64,000 nt of DNA from RYN-230 sp963718305 (GTDB lineage: Bacteria > Actinomycetota > Actinomycetes > Streptosporangiales > Streptosporangiaceae): contig CAVQZG010000001.1 in assembly GCA_963718305.1 (NCBI GenBank), forward strand, positions 124,001 through 188,000, in the 5' to 3' direction. A model generated the notes under the pieces. That model was not told the DNA's origin. It made no database searches and saw only the letters and a list, made by a program, of their open reading frames with translations. Positions 34,455-43,971 of this stretch are shown piece after piece (the first letter of the stretch is position 1; every line of letters starts with the position of its first letter). The translations under genes and the position numbers were made by a program.

Positions 34455-36560
34455 ATGCCAAGAAACGACGAGGTGGCGCGGGTCCTGGGCAGCGATTACG
34501 GCGAGGTTCTGTGGGAGCCGGGCCCGGAGGTCGTCGATCAGGCGCGGATCACCCAGTACCTGCGCTGGCTGGCCGGGCACCACGGCGTCGCCGCCGCCGA
34601 CTACCAGGACCTCTGGGAGTGGTCGGTCGGCGAGCCGGGCGCGTTCTGGGACTCGCTATGGGAGTACTTCGGGGTGCTCGGACAGCGCGGTGACGGTCCC
34701 GCGCTGAGCGGGCAGCTGCCCGACGCCACCTGGTTTCCTGGCGCCACGCTGAACTACGCGCGGAACGCGCTGCGCACGGCCCGTACCGACCCGGGCCGCG
34801 TCGCGATCATCGCCTGCGCCGAGGACGCCCCGCCCCGGACCCTCACCTACGGCGAGCTGGCGGCGGAGGTCGGCCGGGTCCGTGGGGCGCTGCGCGCGCT
34901 CGGCGTCGGCCAGGGGGACCGGGTGGCCGCGTTCCTGCCGAACATCCCCGAGGCCCTCATCGGGCTGCTGGCCACCGCCAGCCTGGGGGCCATCTGGTCG
35001 TCCTGCTCGCCGGATTTCGGCGCGCACAGCGTCATCGACCGGTTCGCGCAGATCCGCCCGACCGTGCTGTTCACGGTGGGCGGCTACCGCTACGGCGGCA
35101 AGGAGTTCAGCCGGGACGAGGCCGTGGGCGAGATCGTGGCCGGGCTGCCCGGGCTGGCCGCGCTGATCATGGTGGACAGCCCGGACGCCGCGGCCCAGGA
35201 CCCCGCGTCGCCGCGGCTGGGACCGGCCACCCGGGCCGCCGCCGGCCAGGCGGGGGTGCGCACGCTCGGCTGGGCTGACCTGCCGGCCGCGGCGGGGGAC
35301 GGCCAGCCGGAGTTCGTGGACGTCCCGTTCGATCACCCGCTGTGGGTGCTGTACTCGTCCGGCACCACCGGGCTGCCCAAGGCGATCATGCATGGGCACG
35401 GCGGCATCGTCCTCGAGCACCTCAAGGCGCTGGGCCTGCACCAGGATCTCGGCCCGGGCGACGTGTTCTTCTGGTACACCACCACCGGCTGGATGATGTG
35501 GAACTACCTGGCCGGCGGGCTGCTGGCCGGGACGACCGTGGTGCTCTACGACGGCAGCGCCACCTACCCCGGCACCGACGCGCTGTGGCGGCTCGCCGCG
35601 CAGACCGGGGTGACCTACTTCGGCACCGGCGCGCCCTACCTGCTGGCCTGCGCCAAAGCCGGGCTGGCCCCCGGCCGGGAACTGGACCTGTCCGCGCTGC
35701 GCGGCATCGGCTCCACCGGATCACCGCTGCCGCCCGAGGGCTTCCACTGGGTCTACCAGGAGGTCAGCGAGGACGCGCAGCTCGGCTCGTTCTCCGGCGG
35801 CACCGACGTGTGCACCGGGTTCGTCGGGCCGAGCCCGCTGCTGCCGGTCCGGGCCGGCCTGATCGCCGGCCGGTGTCTGGGGGCCAGCGTGGAAGCCTTC
35901 GACGCCGCGGGGAAGCCGGTCACCGGGGAGGTCGGCGAACTGGTCATCACCGGGCCCATGCCGTCCATGCCGGTCGGCTTCTGGAACGATCCGGACGGCG
36001 AAAAGTACCAGGCCAGCTACTTCGCCGCATATCCTGGGGTCTGGCGGCACGGTGACTGGATCACCATGCTGCCGGACGGCGGATGCGTGATCTACGGACG
36101 CTCGGACGCCACCCTGAACCGTGGTGGCGTGCGCATGGGCACCAGCGAGTTCTACCGGGTGGTAGAGCGGCTGCCGGAGGTCACCGACAGCCTGGTGGTG
36201 GATACCGGGCAGCTGGGCCGCCCGGGACGGCTGGTGCTGTATGTGGTGCTGGCCGAGGGCCGCGAGCTGGACGACGACCTGATCGGCGAGCTCCGCAGGG
36301 CGCTGCGCAGCGAACTGTCCCCGCGGCACGTGCCCGACGAGATCCATCAGGTCCCGGGGATCCCGCGGACGCTGTCCGGGAAGAAACTGGAAGTTCCGGT
36401 GCGCAAGATCCTGCTCGGCACGCCGGTCGCGGAGGCGGCCGACCCGGACGCGCTGGCCAATCCCGAGGTGCTCGGGCTGTTCGCCCCCCGGGACGGGTCC
36501 CGCGTAGAGTCGGGGCCAGGCGATGCGCAGCAATCAACGGTGATTGAGGGAAACGCGTGA
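34455..36560 (+). CDS. aacS: acetoacetate-CoA ligase
   Basis: 701 residues; ATG 34455 is preferred over 34443 because GATGCT ends 7 nt upstream. ANL fold: WFPGATLNYARNALR, VLYSSGTTGLPKAIMHGHGG (P-loop), YTTTGWMMWNYLAGGLL, FSGGTDVCTGF, YGRSDATLNRGGVRMGTSEFYRVVE and TLSGKKLEVPVRK with the C-terminal catalytic Lys. N-terminal DLWEWSVGEPGAFWDSLWEYF is typical of AacS. It activates acetoacetate with ATP and CoA. The stop overlaps the glutamate dehydrogenase start by 4 nt. Confidence 0.92.
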   Translation: MPRNDEVARVLGSDYGEVLWEPGPEVVDQARITQYLRWLAGHHGVAAADYQDLWEWSVGEPGAFWDSLWEYFGVLGQRGDGPALSGQLPDATWFPGATLNYARNALRTARTDPGRVAIIACAEDAPPRTLTYGELAAEVGRVRGALRALGVGQGDRVAAFLPNIPEALIGLLATASLGAIWSSCSPDFGAHSVIDRFAQIRPTVLFTVGGYRYGGKEFSRDEAVGEIVAGLPGLAALIMVDSPDAAAQDPASPRLGPATRAAAGQAGVRTLGWADLPAAAGDGQPEFVDVPFDHPLWVLYSSGTTGLPKAIMHGHGGIVLEHLKALGLHQDLGPGDVFFWYTTTGWMMWNYLAGGLLAGTTVVLYDGSATYPGTDALWRLAAQTGVTYFGTGAPYLLACAKAGLAPGRELDLSALRGIGSTGSPLPPEGFHWVYQEVSEDAQLGSFSGGTDVCTGFVGPSPLLPVRAGLIAGRCLGASVEAFDAAGKPVTGEVGELVITGPMPSMPVGFWNDPDGEKYQASYFAAYPGVWRHGDWITMLPDGGCVIYGRSDATLNRGGVRMGTSEFYRVVERLPEVTDSLVVDTGQLGRPGRLVLYVVLAEGRELDDDLIGELRRALRSELSPRHVPDEIHQVPGIPRTLSGKKLEVPVRKILLGTPVAEAADPDALANPEVLGLFAPRDGSRVESGPGDAQQSTVIEGNA

Positions 36561-39500
36561 CAACACCACAATGGCGTGGTGCGCCAGTGAGTGACAGCTC
36601 GGCCGCGGACCGGGAATCCCTGCTGGCCGAGGCGGCCCAGGCGGTTACCGCCGAGGACCTGGCCGATCTGCACGTCGGCGACCTGCTCTGCTATCTGCGG
36701 GCGTACTACCGGCATGTCCCCGTCGAGGATCTGGCCGCGGCCGGGCCCGGTCCGGTCGCCGCGGCCGCGCTGGAACAGGCCCGGCTCGCCGTCCGCCGGC
36801 CGCAGGGCCGGGCCCTGGTCCGGGTGCGGCCCGCCGGCTCGCCGGGCGCGTTCGAGCCGGGCCGCCGGGTGGTCGACATCATCACCGACGACATGCCGTT
36901 CCTGGTCGACTCGGTGACCATGGAACTGGCCCGGCATGGCCTGGACAGTGACCACATCCTGCATCCCCAGCTGCTGGTCCGCCGGGACGTGACCGGAACA
37001 CTGCACGACGTGTGCGGGACGCTGAATGAGCGCAACGGCGACCATGAGGAAATCGCCGAATCCTGGACCCACATCGAGATCGGGGGATCAGCCACCGACG
37101 GCGCGCCCGGGTCCGGCCCGGCCGCGAAGAACGCTGCCGCGCGCAACTCCGCCGCCGAACTCGAGCAGGATCTGCACCGGGTGCTGCACGACGTCCGGGT
37201 CGCGGTCGAGGACTACTCACGGATGCAGGCCAGGGCCACCTGGCTGGCTGACCGGCTGGCCGCGGAAGGTGCCGGGGCCCCGGCCGAGACCGTCGCGCTG
37301 CTCCGCTGGCTGGCCGACAACCACTTCACCTTCCTCGGCTACCGGGAGTATGACCTGGTGGACGGGCCGGATGGGATGGCGCTGCTCGCGCTGCCCGGCA
37401 CCGGCCTGGGGATCTTGCGGCACGACAAGCACGGTTCCACGTCCTTCGCCGCGCTGCCCCCCGAGGTCCGGGCCCGGGCCCGGGACCGGCAGCGTCTCAT
37501 CCTGACCAAGGCGAACTCCCGGTCCACCGTGCACCGTCCGACCTACCTGGACTACATCGCGGTCAAGCGGGTCAATGACGTGGGCGAGGTGGTCGGCGAG
37601 CACCGCTTCCTCGGGTTGTTCACCCACGCCGCGTACCACGAGAGCATCACCCGCATCCCGGTGCTGCGGCGCAAGCTGGCCAGCGTGCTGGAGGCGGCCG
37701 GGATGACCCCGGACAGCCACGACGGCCAGGATCTGACCGAGATCCTGGAGGGGTACCCGCGCGAGGAGCTGTTCCAGATCTCGGTGCCCGAGCTGACCCC
37801 GATCGCGCTGAGCGTGCTGGCGCTGCGGGAACGCCGCCAGACCCGGCTGTTCCTGCGCCGGGACGTGTACGGCCGCTATATGTCGTGCCTGGTGTATCTG
37901 CCCCGGGACCGGTACACGACCGCGGTGCGGCTGCGGGCCCAGGAGATCTTGCGCGAGGCGTTCGGCGGCGCGGCCGTCGAGTACAGCGCCACCGTCGGCG
38001 ACTCGGCGCTGGCCCGGCTGCACGTGGTGGTGCGGGCCGAGCGCGGCCACCGGCTGCCGCAGGTGGACACGGCGGAACTGGAAGCCAAGCTGGCCGCCGC
38101 GGTCCGTTCCTGGGATGAGGACCTGGCCGCCGAGGCGCTGGCCCGGCTGGGCGAGGAGCAGGCCGGTGAACTGCTCAGCCGCTGGGCGGCAGCCATCCCG
38201 GAGACCTACAAGGCTGATGTGCCCGCGGCGTACGCGGTAAGCGACCTCATCCGGGTCCGCGGCATGGTCGAGTCCGGCACGCCGGTGGCGTTCGAGCTCT
38301 GGGAGGCCGAGGGTTACTCCGGCGGGGTACCCGCCGAAGACACCGGTCAGGCCGCCCCGGACGACCGGCCGCGGGTCTGGCGGCTGACGATCTACCGGAC
38401 CGGATCGCCGATCACCCTCACCGACGTGCTGCCCCGGCTGCAGCACCTGGGGGTGCAGGTGGTGGACGAGCATCCCTACGAGTTCTGCGCGCCCGGGCTG
38501 CCCACCCCGTTCTGGATCTACGACTTCGGGCTGCGCCCCAGCGGCGCCACAGCCGCCGGGAGCGGCGCCGCGCCCGCCGGGTCCCCGGCGCAGGCACCCT
38601 CCGGCGGGCTGCCGCAAGGCCCGGTCAAGGGCCTGGTCGAGGACGCGCTCGACGCGCTGTGGCGCGGCCAGATCGAGGACGACGGGTTCAACGCCCTGGT
38701 CCTGGACGCCCATCTGAGCTGGCGCCAGGTCATGGTGCTGCGCGCTTACGCCAAGTACCTGCGGCAGGCTGGCACCCGGTTCAGCCACGCCTACATCGAG
38801 CGGGTGCTGCGCTCCAACACCACGGTGACCAGGCTGCTGGTGCGGCTGTTCGAGTCCCGGTTCGACCCGGCCCGCCAGGGCGGGCAGGCGGAGCGCAGTG
38901 AGGCCATCACCGAGGAGATCCGCGGCGAGCTTGACGACGTGGCCGTCCTCGATCACGACCGGGTGCTGCGGGCCTACCTGGCCCTGATCCTGGCCACCCT
39001 GCGGACCAACTACTTCGCCGACCAGGCGGGCAGCCACGCCCCCGGCCCGGGGCAGGTTCCGTACCTGGTGGTCAAGCTGGACGCGGCGGCCGTGCCGGAC
39101 CTTCCCGCGCCCCGGCCGACGTTCGAGCTGTTCGTCTACTCACCCCGGCTGGAAGCGGTGCACCTGAGGTTCGGCGCGGTGGCCCGGGGCGGGCTCCGCT
39201 GGTCGGACCGCAGCGAGGACTTCCGCACCGAGATCCTCGGCCTGGCCAAGGCGCAGGAGGTGAAGAACTCGGTCATCGTCCCGTCCGGCGCCAAGGGCGG
39301 CTTCGTCTGCAAGCGGCTGCCCGACGCGGCGGACCGGGAGGCCTACCAGGCCGAGGTGCTGGCCTGCTACCGGACCTTCATCAGCGCCATGCTGGAGGTC
39401 ACCGACAACCTGCAGGCGGGCCGGGTGGTACCGCCGCCCGGCGTGGTCAGGTACGACGGGGACGACCCCTACCTGGTGGTCGCGGCGGACAAGGGCACCG

Positions 39501-41605
39501 CGACGTTCTCCGACACCGCCAACGAGATCGCGCAGAGTCACGGGTACTGGCTGGGTGACGCGTTCGCCTCCGGCGGGTCCGAGGGCTACGACCACAAGAA
39601 GATGGCCATCACCGCCCGTGGCGCGTGGGAATCGGTCAAGTTCCATTTCGCCACCCTGGACCTCGACGTGGACACCACGGACTTCACCGTGACCGGGATC
39701 GGGGACATGTCCGGCGACGTCTTCGGCAACGGGATGCTGCTCTCCGAGCACATCAAGCTGGTGGCGGCGTTCGACCACCGGCACATCTTCCTCGACCCGT
39801 CGCCCGACCCGGCGACCAGCTTCGCGGAGCGGCAGCGGCTCTTCGCGCTGTCCCGCTCCTCCTGGGCCGACTACGACCCCACGGTCATCTCGGCCGGCGG
39901 TGGCGTCTGGTCGCGGACCGCCAAGTCCATCCCGGTTTCGCCGGCCGCGGCCGACGCGCTGGGCCTGGACCGCGACGTCCGGGCCCTCTCGCCGGACCAG
40001 CTGATCTCCGCGATCCTCGCCGCCCCGGCCGACCTGCTCTGGAACGGCGGGGTCGGCACCTACGTGAAGGCCAGTAACCAGTCGCACGCCGACGCGGGTG
40101 ACCGGGCTAACGACGCGGTCCGGATCGACGCCACCGCGCTGCGGGCCAAGGTGATCGCCGAGGGCGGCAACCTGGGCCTGACCCAGGCCGCCCGGATCGA
40201 GTACGCGCTGGCCGGCGGGCTGATCAACACCGATTTCATCGACAACTCGGCCGGGGTGGACACCTCCGACCACGAGGTGAACATCAAGATCCTGCTGGCG
40301 GACAGCGTCAGCCGTGGCGAGCTGGGCGCGGAGCAGCGCAACCGGCTGCTCCAGGAGATGACCGACGAGGTCGCGGCGCTGGTGCTGCAGGACAACTACC
40401 ACCAGAACCGGGCACTGGCCTCGTCCCGGGCCCAGGCCGCGGAGATGCTGCACGTCCACAGCCGGATGATGCGGAAGATGGTCCGCGACGGGCGGCTTCG
40501 CCGGAAGCTGGAGGTGCTCCCCGGGGACAAGGAGATCGCCGAGCGCCGGTCGGCCGGCCTGGGCCTGACCACGCCCGAGTTCGCGGTCCTGCTCGCCCAG
40601 GTCAAGATCTCGGCCGAGCAGGAGATGCTGGCTTCGACGCTGCCTGATGACCCTTACCTGCAGTCGGTGCTCACGGCCTACTTCCCTGAGCCGCTCCACG
40701 AAAAGTTCGCCGACCAGATGCACGCCCACCCGCTGCGCCGGGAGATCATCACCACCAAGGTCGTCAACGACATGGTGGACCGCTCCGGGACGACCTTCCT
40801 GTTCCGGATGAACGAGGAAACCGGGGCGTCGGTCCCCGACCTCACCTGCGCCTGGCTGGTCGCCCGCCGGGTCTACGACCTGCCCGGCTTCTGGGCCCAG
40901 GTGGAGGCGCTGGACGGCCAGGTCGAGGTGGCCACCCAGCTGGCCCTGCTCCTGGAGGGGCACAAGCTCGCCGAGCGGGCCACCCGGTGGCTGCTCTACA
41001 ACCGCAGGCCGCCGTTCGACATCGCCGAGACCATCGACTTCTTCTCCGGCGGGGTGCTCACCGTCACATCCGGCCTGCCCAAGCTGCTCACCGGCCGCGA
41101 TCAGTCGGGCTTCGCCGACCGGCTGGAGTCGTTCACCGCCCGCGGCGTGCCCGAGGGGCTCGCGGAGCGGGTGGCCGCCATGGTTCCGGCCTACTCCGCC
41201 TTCGACCTGGTCGAGATCGCCACCGCGACCGGCCGCAGCCTGGAGGAGACCGCCGAGGCCTACTTCGACCTGGCCGAGCGGCTGCAGATCACCCGGCTGC
41301 GGGACCGGATCACGGCACTGCCGCGCGACGACCGGTGGAACACGATGGCCCGGGCCGCGCTCCGCGATGACCTGTACGCGGCGCACGCGGCCATCACCCG
41401 GGACGTGCTCCAGGTGACCGGTCCGGGCAGCCCCGAGGAGCGCCTCGCCGACTGGGCCCGGCGCAATGAGTCGGCCGTACAGCGGGCCGGGCAGACCCTG
41501 ACCGAGATCTGGGAGAGCGACCGGTTCACTGTCGCGATGCTTTCGGTGGCAGTGCGTGCAATTCGCACTCTGGTGGACGCCAGTTCGCTACCGGAACATC
41601 CCTGA
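36557..41605 (+). CDS. gdh: NAD-specific glutamate dehydrogenase, large (about 180 kDa) type
   Basis: 1682 residues, the usual size of the L-180 GDH class. N-terminal ACT-like and linker domains precede the catalytic core: GGLRWSDRSEDFRTEILGLAKAQ, VPSGAKGGFVCKR (active Lys), VVAADKGTATFSD, SHGYWLGDAFASGGSEGYDHKK, GIGDMSGDVFGNGML and LLWNGGVGTYVKASNQSHADAGD; EGGNLGLTQAARIEYA and INTDFIDNSAGVDTSDHEVNIKILL follow. It deaminates glutamate to 2-oxoglutarate with NAD. GTG 36557 overlaps the aacS stop; GTG 36587 is an alternative. Confidence 0.95.
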   Translation: MTTPQWRGAPVSDSSAADRESLLAEAAQAVTAEDLADLHVGDLLCYLRAYYRHVPVEDLAAAGPGPVAAAALEQARLAVRRPQGRALVRVRPAGSPGAFEPGRRVVDIITDDMPFLVDSVTMELARHGLDSDHILHPQLLVRRDVTGTLHDVCGTLNERNGDHEEIAESWTHIEIGGSATDGAPGSGPAAKNAAARNSAAELEQDLHRVLHDVRVAVEDYSRMQARATWLADRLAAEGAGAPAETVALLRWLADNHFTFLGYREYDLVDGPDGMALLALPGTGLGILRHDKHGSTSFAALPPEVRARARDRQRLILTKANSRSTVHRPTYLDYIAVKRVNDVGEVVGEHRFLGLFTHAAYHESITRIPVLRRKLASVLEAAGMTPDSHDGQDLTEILEGYPREELFQISVPELTPIALSVLALRERRQTRLFLRRDVYGRYMSCLVYLPRDRYTTAVRLRAQEILREAFGGAAVEYSATVGDSALARLHVVVRAERGHRLPQVDTAELEAKLAAAVRSWDEDLAAEALARLGEEQAGELLSRWAAAIPETYKADVPAAYAVSDLIRVRGMVESGTPVAFELWEAEGYSGGVPAEDTGQAAPDDRPRVWRLTIYRTGSPITLTDVLPRLQHLGVQVVDEHPYEFCAPGLPTPFWIYDFGLRPSGATAAGSGAAPAGSPAQAPSGGLPQGPVKGLVEDALDALWRGQIEDDGFNALVLDAHLSWRQVMVLRAYAKYLRQAGTRFSHAYIERVLRSNTTVTRLLVRLFESRFDPARQGGQAERSEAITEEIRGELDDVAVLDHDRVLRAYLALILATLRTNYFADQAGSHAPGPGQVPYLVVKLDAAAVPDLPAPRPTFELFVYSPRLEAVHLRFGAVARGGLRWSDRSEDFRTEILGLAKAQEVKNSVIVPSGAKGGFVCKRLPDAADREAYQAEVLACYRTFISAMLEVTDNLQAGRVVPPPGVVRYDGDDPYLVVAADKGTATFSDTANEIAQSHGYWLGDAFASGGSEGYDHKKMAITARGAWESVKFHFATLDLDVDTTDFTVTGIGDMSGDVFGNGMLLSEHIKLVAAFDHRHIFLDPSPDPATSFAERQRLFALSRSSWADYDPTVISAGGGVWSRTAKSIPVSPAAADALGLDRDVRALSPDQLISAILAAPADLLWNGGVGTYVKASNQSHADAGDRANDAVRIDATALRAKVIAEGGNLGLTQAARIEYALAGGLINTDFIDNSAGVDTSDHEVNIKILLADSVSRGELGAEQRNRLLQEMTDEVAALVLQDNYHQNRALASSRAQAAEMLHVHSRMMRKMVRDGRLRRKLEVLPGDKEIAERRSAGLGLTTPEFAVLLAQVKISAEQEMLASTLPDDPYLQSVLTAYFPEPLHEKFADQMHAHPLRREIITTKVVNDMVDRSGTTFLFRMNEETGASVPDLTCAWLVARRVYDLPGFWAQVEALDGQVEVATQLALLLEGHKLAERATRWLLYNRRPPFDIAETIDFFSGGVLTVTSGLPKLLTGRDQSGFADRLESFTARGVPEGLAERVAAMVPAYSAFDLVEIATATGRSLEETAEAYFDLAERLQITRLRDRITALPRDDRWNTMARAALRDDLYAAHAAITRDVLQVTGPGSPEERLADWARRNESAVQRAGQTLTEIWESDRFTVAMLSVAVRAIRTLVDASSLPEHP

Positions 41606-41674
41606 TTTCGCATTTGGCGTAGATCCAGACGCGCCGTTGGCGGACGATCGTCCTTTCGAATGCCCGCGCTCGCG

Positions 41675-41680
41675 TAGGCT
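41675..41680 (+). promoter_or_regulatory. -10 box TAGGCT of prfB
   Basis: TAGGCT ends 7 nt before ATG 41688. Confidence 0.5.
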
Positions 41681-41687
41681 TTCCCGC

Positions 41688-42800
41688 ATGGCAGGTACCG
41701 ATCCCGCAAATGAAATCTCGGAACTGTCGTCCACCCTCACCAGCGTGGAGTCCGTTCTCGATCCGGAAGCCATGCGCCGTGAAGCAGACAACCTGAGGGA
41801 GCGCGCGGCCGACCCAGGGCTCTGGGACGACCAGGAGAGAGCCCAGGCGGTCACCCGCCGGCTGTCCTACCTCGAGGGGGAACTGAGCCGGCTGGGCGGC
41901 TTGCGCCGCCGGCTCGACGACACCCGGGTCATGTTCGAGCTGGCCGAGAGCGAGCACGACGAGCCCACCCGTGAGGAGGCGACCCGTGACCTTGCTGCCC
42001 TGCGCAAGGAGATCGACCAGCTCGAGGTGCGGACCCTGCTGTCCGGCGAGTACGACGCCCGCGAGGCGCTGATCACGATCAACGCGCAGGCCGGCGGGGC
42101 GGACGCGGCTGACTGGGCGGAGGGGCTGCGGCGCATCTACCTGCGCTGGGCCGAGCGGCACGGGTACACCAGCGAGATCTACGACACCTCCTACGCGGAA
42201 GAGGCGGGCATCAAGTCCACCACGTTCGCGATCAAGGCGCCGTACGCGTACGGGACGCTGCGCGGCGAGCACGGCACGCACCGGATGGTGCGCATCTCCA
42301 AGTACGACAACCAGGGCCGCCGGCAGACCTCCTTCGCCGGGGTGGACGTGATCCCGGTCGTCGAGCAGGCGGATCACATCGAGATCGCTGACGACGACAT
42401 CCGGGTGGACGTCTACCGCTCCAGCGGGCCGGGCGGCCAGGGCGTGAACACCACGGACTCCGCGGTCCGGCTGACCCACCTGCCCACCGGTATCGTCGTG
42501 TCCTGCCAGAACGAGCGCAGCCAGATCCAGAACCGGGCCAGCGCCATGGCGGTCCTCCAGGCCAAGCTGCTGGAGCGCAAGCGCGCCGAGCAGGCGGCCA
42601 AGATGGCGGAGCTACGAGGCGACTCCTCGGGCAGCTGGGGTACCCAGATCCGAAACTATGTGCTGCACCCCTACCAGAACGTCAAGGACCTGCGGACCGG
42701 GCTGGAGACAGGGAACACCGCCGCGGTCATGGACGGCGAGATCGACGACTTCATCGAGGCCGAGATCCGCTGGCTGCGCAAGCAGCCTGCCGAGGGGTGA
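41688..42800 (+). CDS. prfB: peptide chain release factor 2
   Basis: 370 residues from ATG 41688, leaderless. Class I RF: domain 1 helices, the domain 2-3 segment SSGPGGQGVNTTDSAVRLTHLP with GGQ for peptidyl-tRNA hydrolysis, and CQNERSQIQNRASAM. The codon recognition region is KAPYAYGTLRGEHGTHRMVRIS. The whole protein is read in one frame, so the programmed +1 frameshift seen in many prfB genes is absent, as usual in actinomycetes. First gene of the block leading to ftsEX-smpB-ssrA. Confidence 0.95.
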   Translation: MAGTDPANEISELSSTLTSVESVLDPEAMRREADNLRERAADPGLWDDQERAQAVTRRLSYLEGELSRLGGLRRRLDDTRVMFELAESEHDEPTREEATRDLAALRKEIDQLEVRTLLSGEYDAREALITINAQAGGADAADWAEGLRRIYLRWAERHGYTSEIYDTSYAEEAGIKSTTFAIKAPYAYGTLRGEHGTHRMVRISKYDNQGRRQTSFAGVDVIPVVEQADHIEIADDDIRVDVYRSSGPGGQGVNTTDSAVRLTHLPTGIVVSCQNERSQIQNRASAMAVLQAKLLERKRAEQAAKMAELRGDSSGSWGTQIRNYVLHPYQNVKDLRTGLETGNTAAVMDGEIDDFIEAEIRWLRKQPAEG

Positions 42801-42835
42801 GCCAGCCAGCTCACCCTCCCGCGGGCCCCAGGGGC

Positions 42836-43018
42836 CTAGTGGGCCACCTGCAGCATGACGGCCAGCGCCAGGGCGGCCAGCAGCAGCATGGCGATCACGG
42901 GCAGGCTCAGTCCGCCCGAGTGATGGTGCATCTGGGCTCGCGCCGACTGGCAGGCAGGGCAGCGTGCCTCGACCACCGGCCCCGCACAGCTGGCGCAGAT
43001 CAGGTCTTCGCAACTCAT
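42836..43018 (-). CDS. small zinc-ribbon membrane protein
   Basis: 60 residues from ATG 43018 with GGGAGG 8 nt upstream. MSCEDLICASCAGPVVEARCPACQ gives two Cys-x2-Cys pairs, a zinc ribbon, followed by HHH and one hydrophobic helix near the C-terminus (LPVIAMLLLAALALAVML). Predicted tail-anchored with a cytoplasmic zinc knob. It is divergent from ftsE and lies between prfB and ftsE on the other strand. Function unknown. Confidence 0.75.
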   Translation of the reverse strand: MSCEDLICASCAGPVVEARCPACQSARAQMHHHSGGLSLPVIAMLLLAALALAVMLQVAH

Positions 43019-43197
43019 CTGGGTCCCTCCCTCAGCAGGCACCGGTGTCACTTCCGCGGTGTTGGACGTTCGGAGCCAGTTTCCCCCCTAGACTGGCCCC
43101 TGGCCAAACCGGACAGTCCGACCAGACCCGGGACGGCCGTACGGCGGCCGGTTTCCGGCTGCGGCGTCCGCATTCTGTCGAGCGTTGTGATGGGCCT

Positions 43198-43887
43198 GTG
43201 ATCCACTTCGATAACGTCACTAAGACGTACCCGAACCAGGGCCGCCCCGCCCTGGAGAACGTCACGATCGACGTCGAGAAGGGTGAGTTCGTCTTCCTGG
43301 TCGGGCCCTCGGGCTCGGGCAAGTCAACGTTCCTGCGGCTGGTCCTCAAGGAGGAGAGGCCGACCGACGGCAAGATCCACGTCGCCGGCAAGGATCTCGC
43401 CCGCCTCACCAACTGGAAGGTCCCGTACCTGCGCCGCAGGATCGGGTGCGTGTTCCAGGACTTCCGGCTGCTGCCCAACAAGAACGTCTACCAGAACGTC
43501 GCCTTCGCCCTCCAGGTGATCGGCAAGCCCCGGCGGTTCATCCGCAAGGTCGTCCCCGAAGTGGTGGACCTGGTGGGGCTGGAGGGCAAGCACGACAGGA
43601 TGCCCGATGAGCTGTCCGGCGGCGAGCAGCAGCGGGTCGCCATGGCCCGCGCGTTCGTGAACCGGCCGATGATCCTGCTGGCGGACGAGCCGACGGGGAA
43701 CATCGACCCGGCCACCTCGATCGGGATCATGAAGGTGCTCGACCGGATCAACCGGACCGGGACCACGGTGGTCATGGCCACGCACGACGCGGCGATCGTG
43801 GACTCCATGCGCAAGCGCGTCATCGAGCTCGAGTACGGGAAAGTTGTGCGCGACCAGTCTCGCGGGGTGTACGGCCAGGCGTACTGA
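43198..43887 (+). CDS. ftsE: cell division ATP-binding protein FtsE
   Basis: 229 residues from GTG 43198. ABC ATPase: VIHFDNVTKTYPNQG, FVFLVGPSGSGKSTFLRLVL (Walker A), VFQDFRLLPNKNVYQNVAFAL (Q-loop), DELSGGEQQRVAMARAF (signature), MILLADEPTGNIDPATS (Walker B) and VVMATHDAAIVDSM (H-loop). With FtsX it couples ATP hydrolysis to peptidoglycan hydrolase activation at the septum. ftsX follows 84 nt downstream on the same strand. Confidence 0.96.
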   Translation: MIHFDNVTKTYPNQGRPALENVTIDVEKGEFVFLVGPSGSGKSTFLRLVLKEERPTDGKIHVAGKDLARLTNWKVPYLRRRIGCVFQDFRLLPNKNVYQNVAFALQVIGKPRRFIRKVVPEVVDLVGLEGKHDRMPDELSGGEQQRVAMARAFVNRPMILLADEPTGNIDPATSIGIMKVLDRINRTGTTVVMATHDAAIVDSMRKRVIELEYGKVVRDQSRGVYGQAY

Positions 43888-43971
43888 CCAGCTCAGCGGC
43901 CCGTCCGGGCCACTGACGGGGGGCTTGGGCGGTACCAGATACCGAGGAATTACCGAGGGATTCAAGCGACC

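Noticed and set aside
39140..41386. Minus-strand open frame of about 750 codons opposite the glutamate dehydrogenase
   Set aside because: Shadow frame caused by GC-rich third positions of the real gene; no start context or motif, and composition is Gly/Arg/His-rich noise.
41556..42800. Programmed frameshift in prfB
   Set aside because: The gene is continuous in one frame; no in-frame TGA or internal SD near codon 25.
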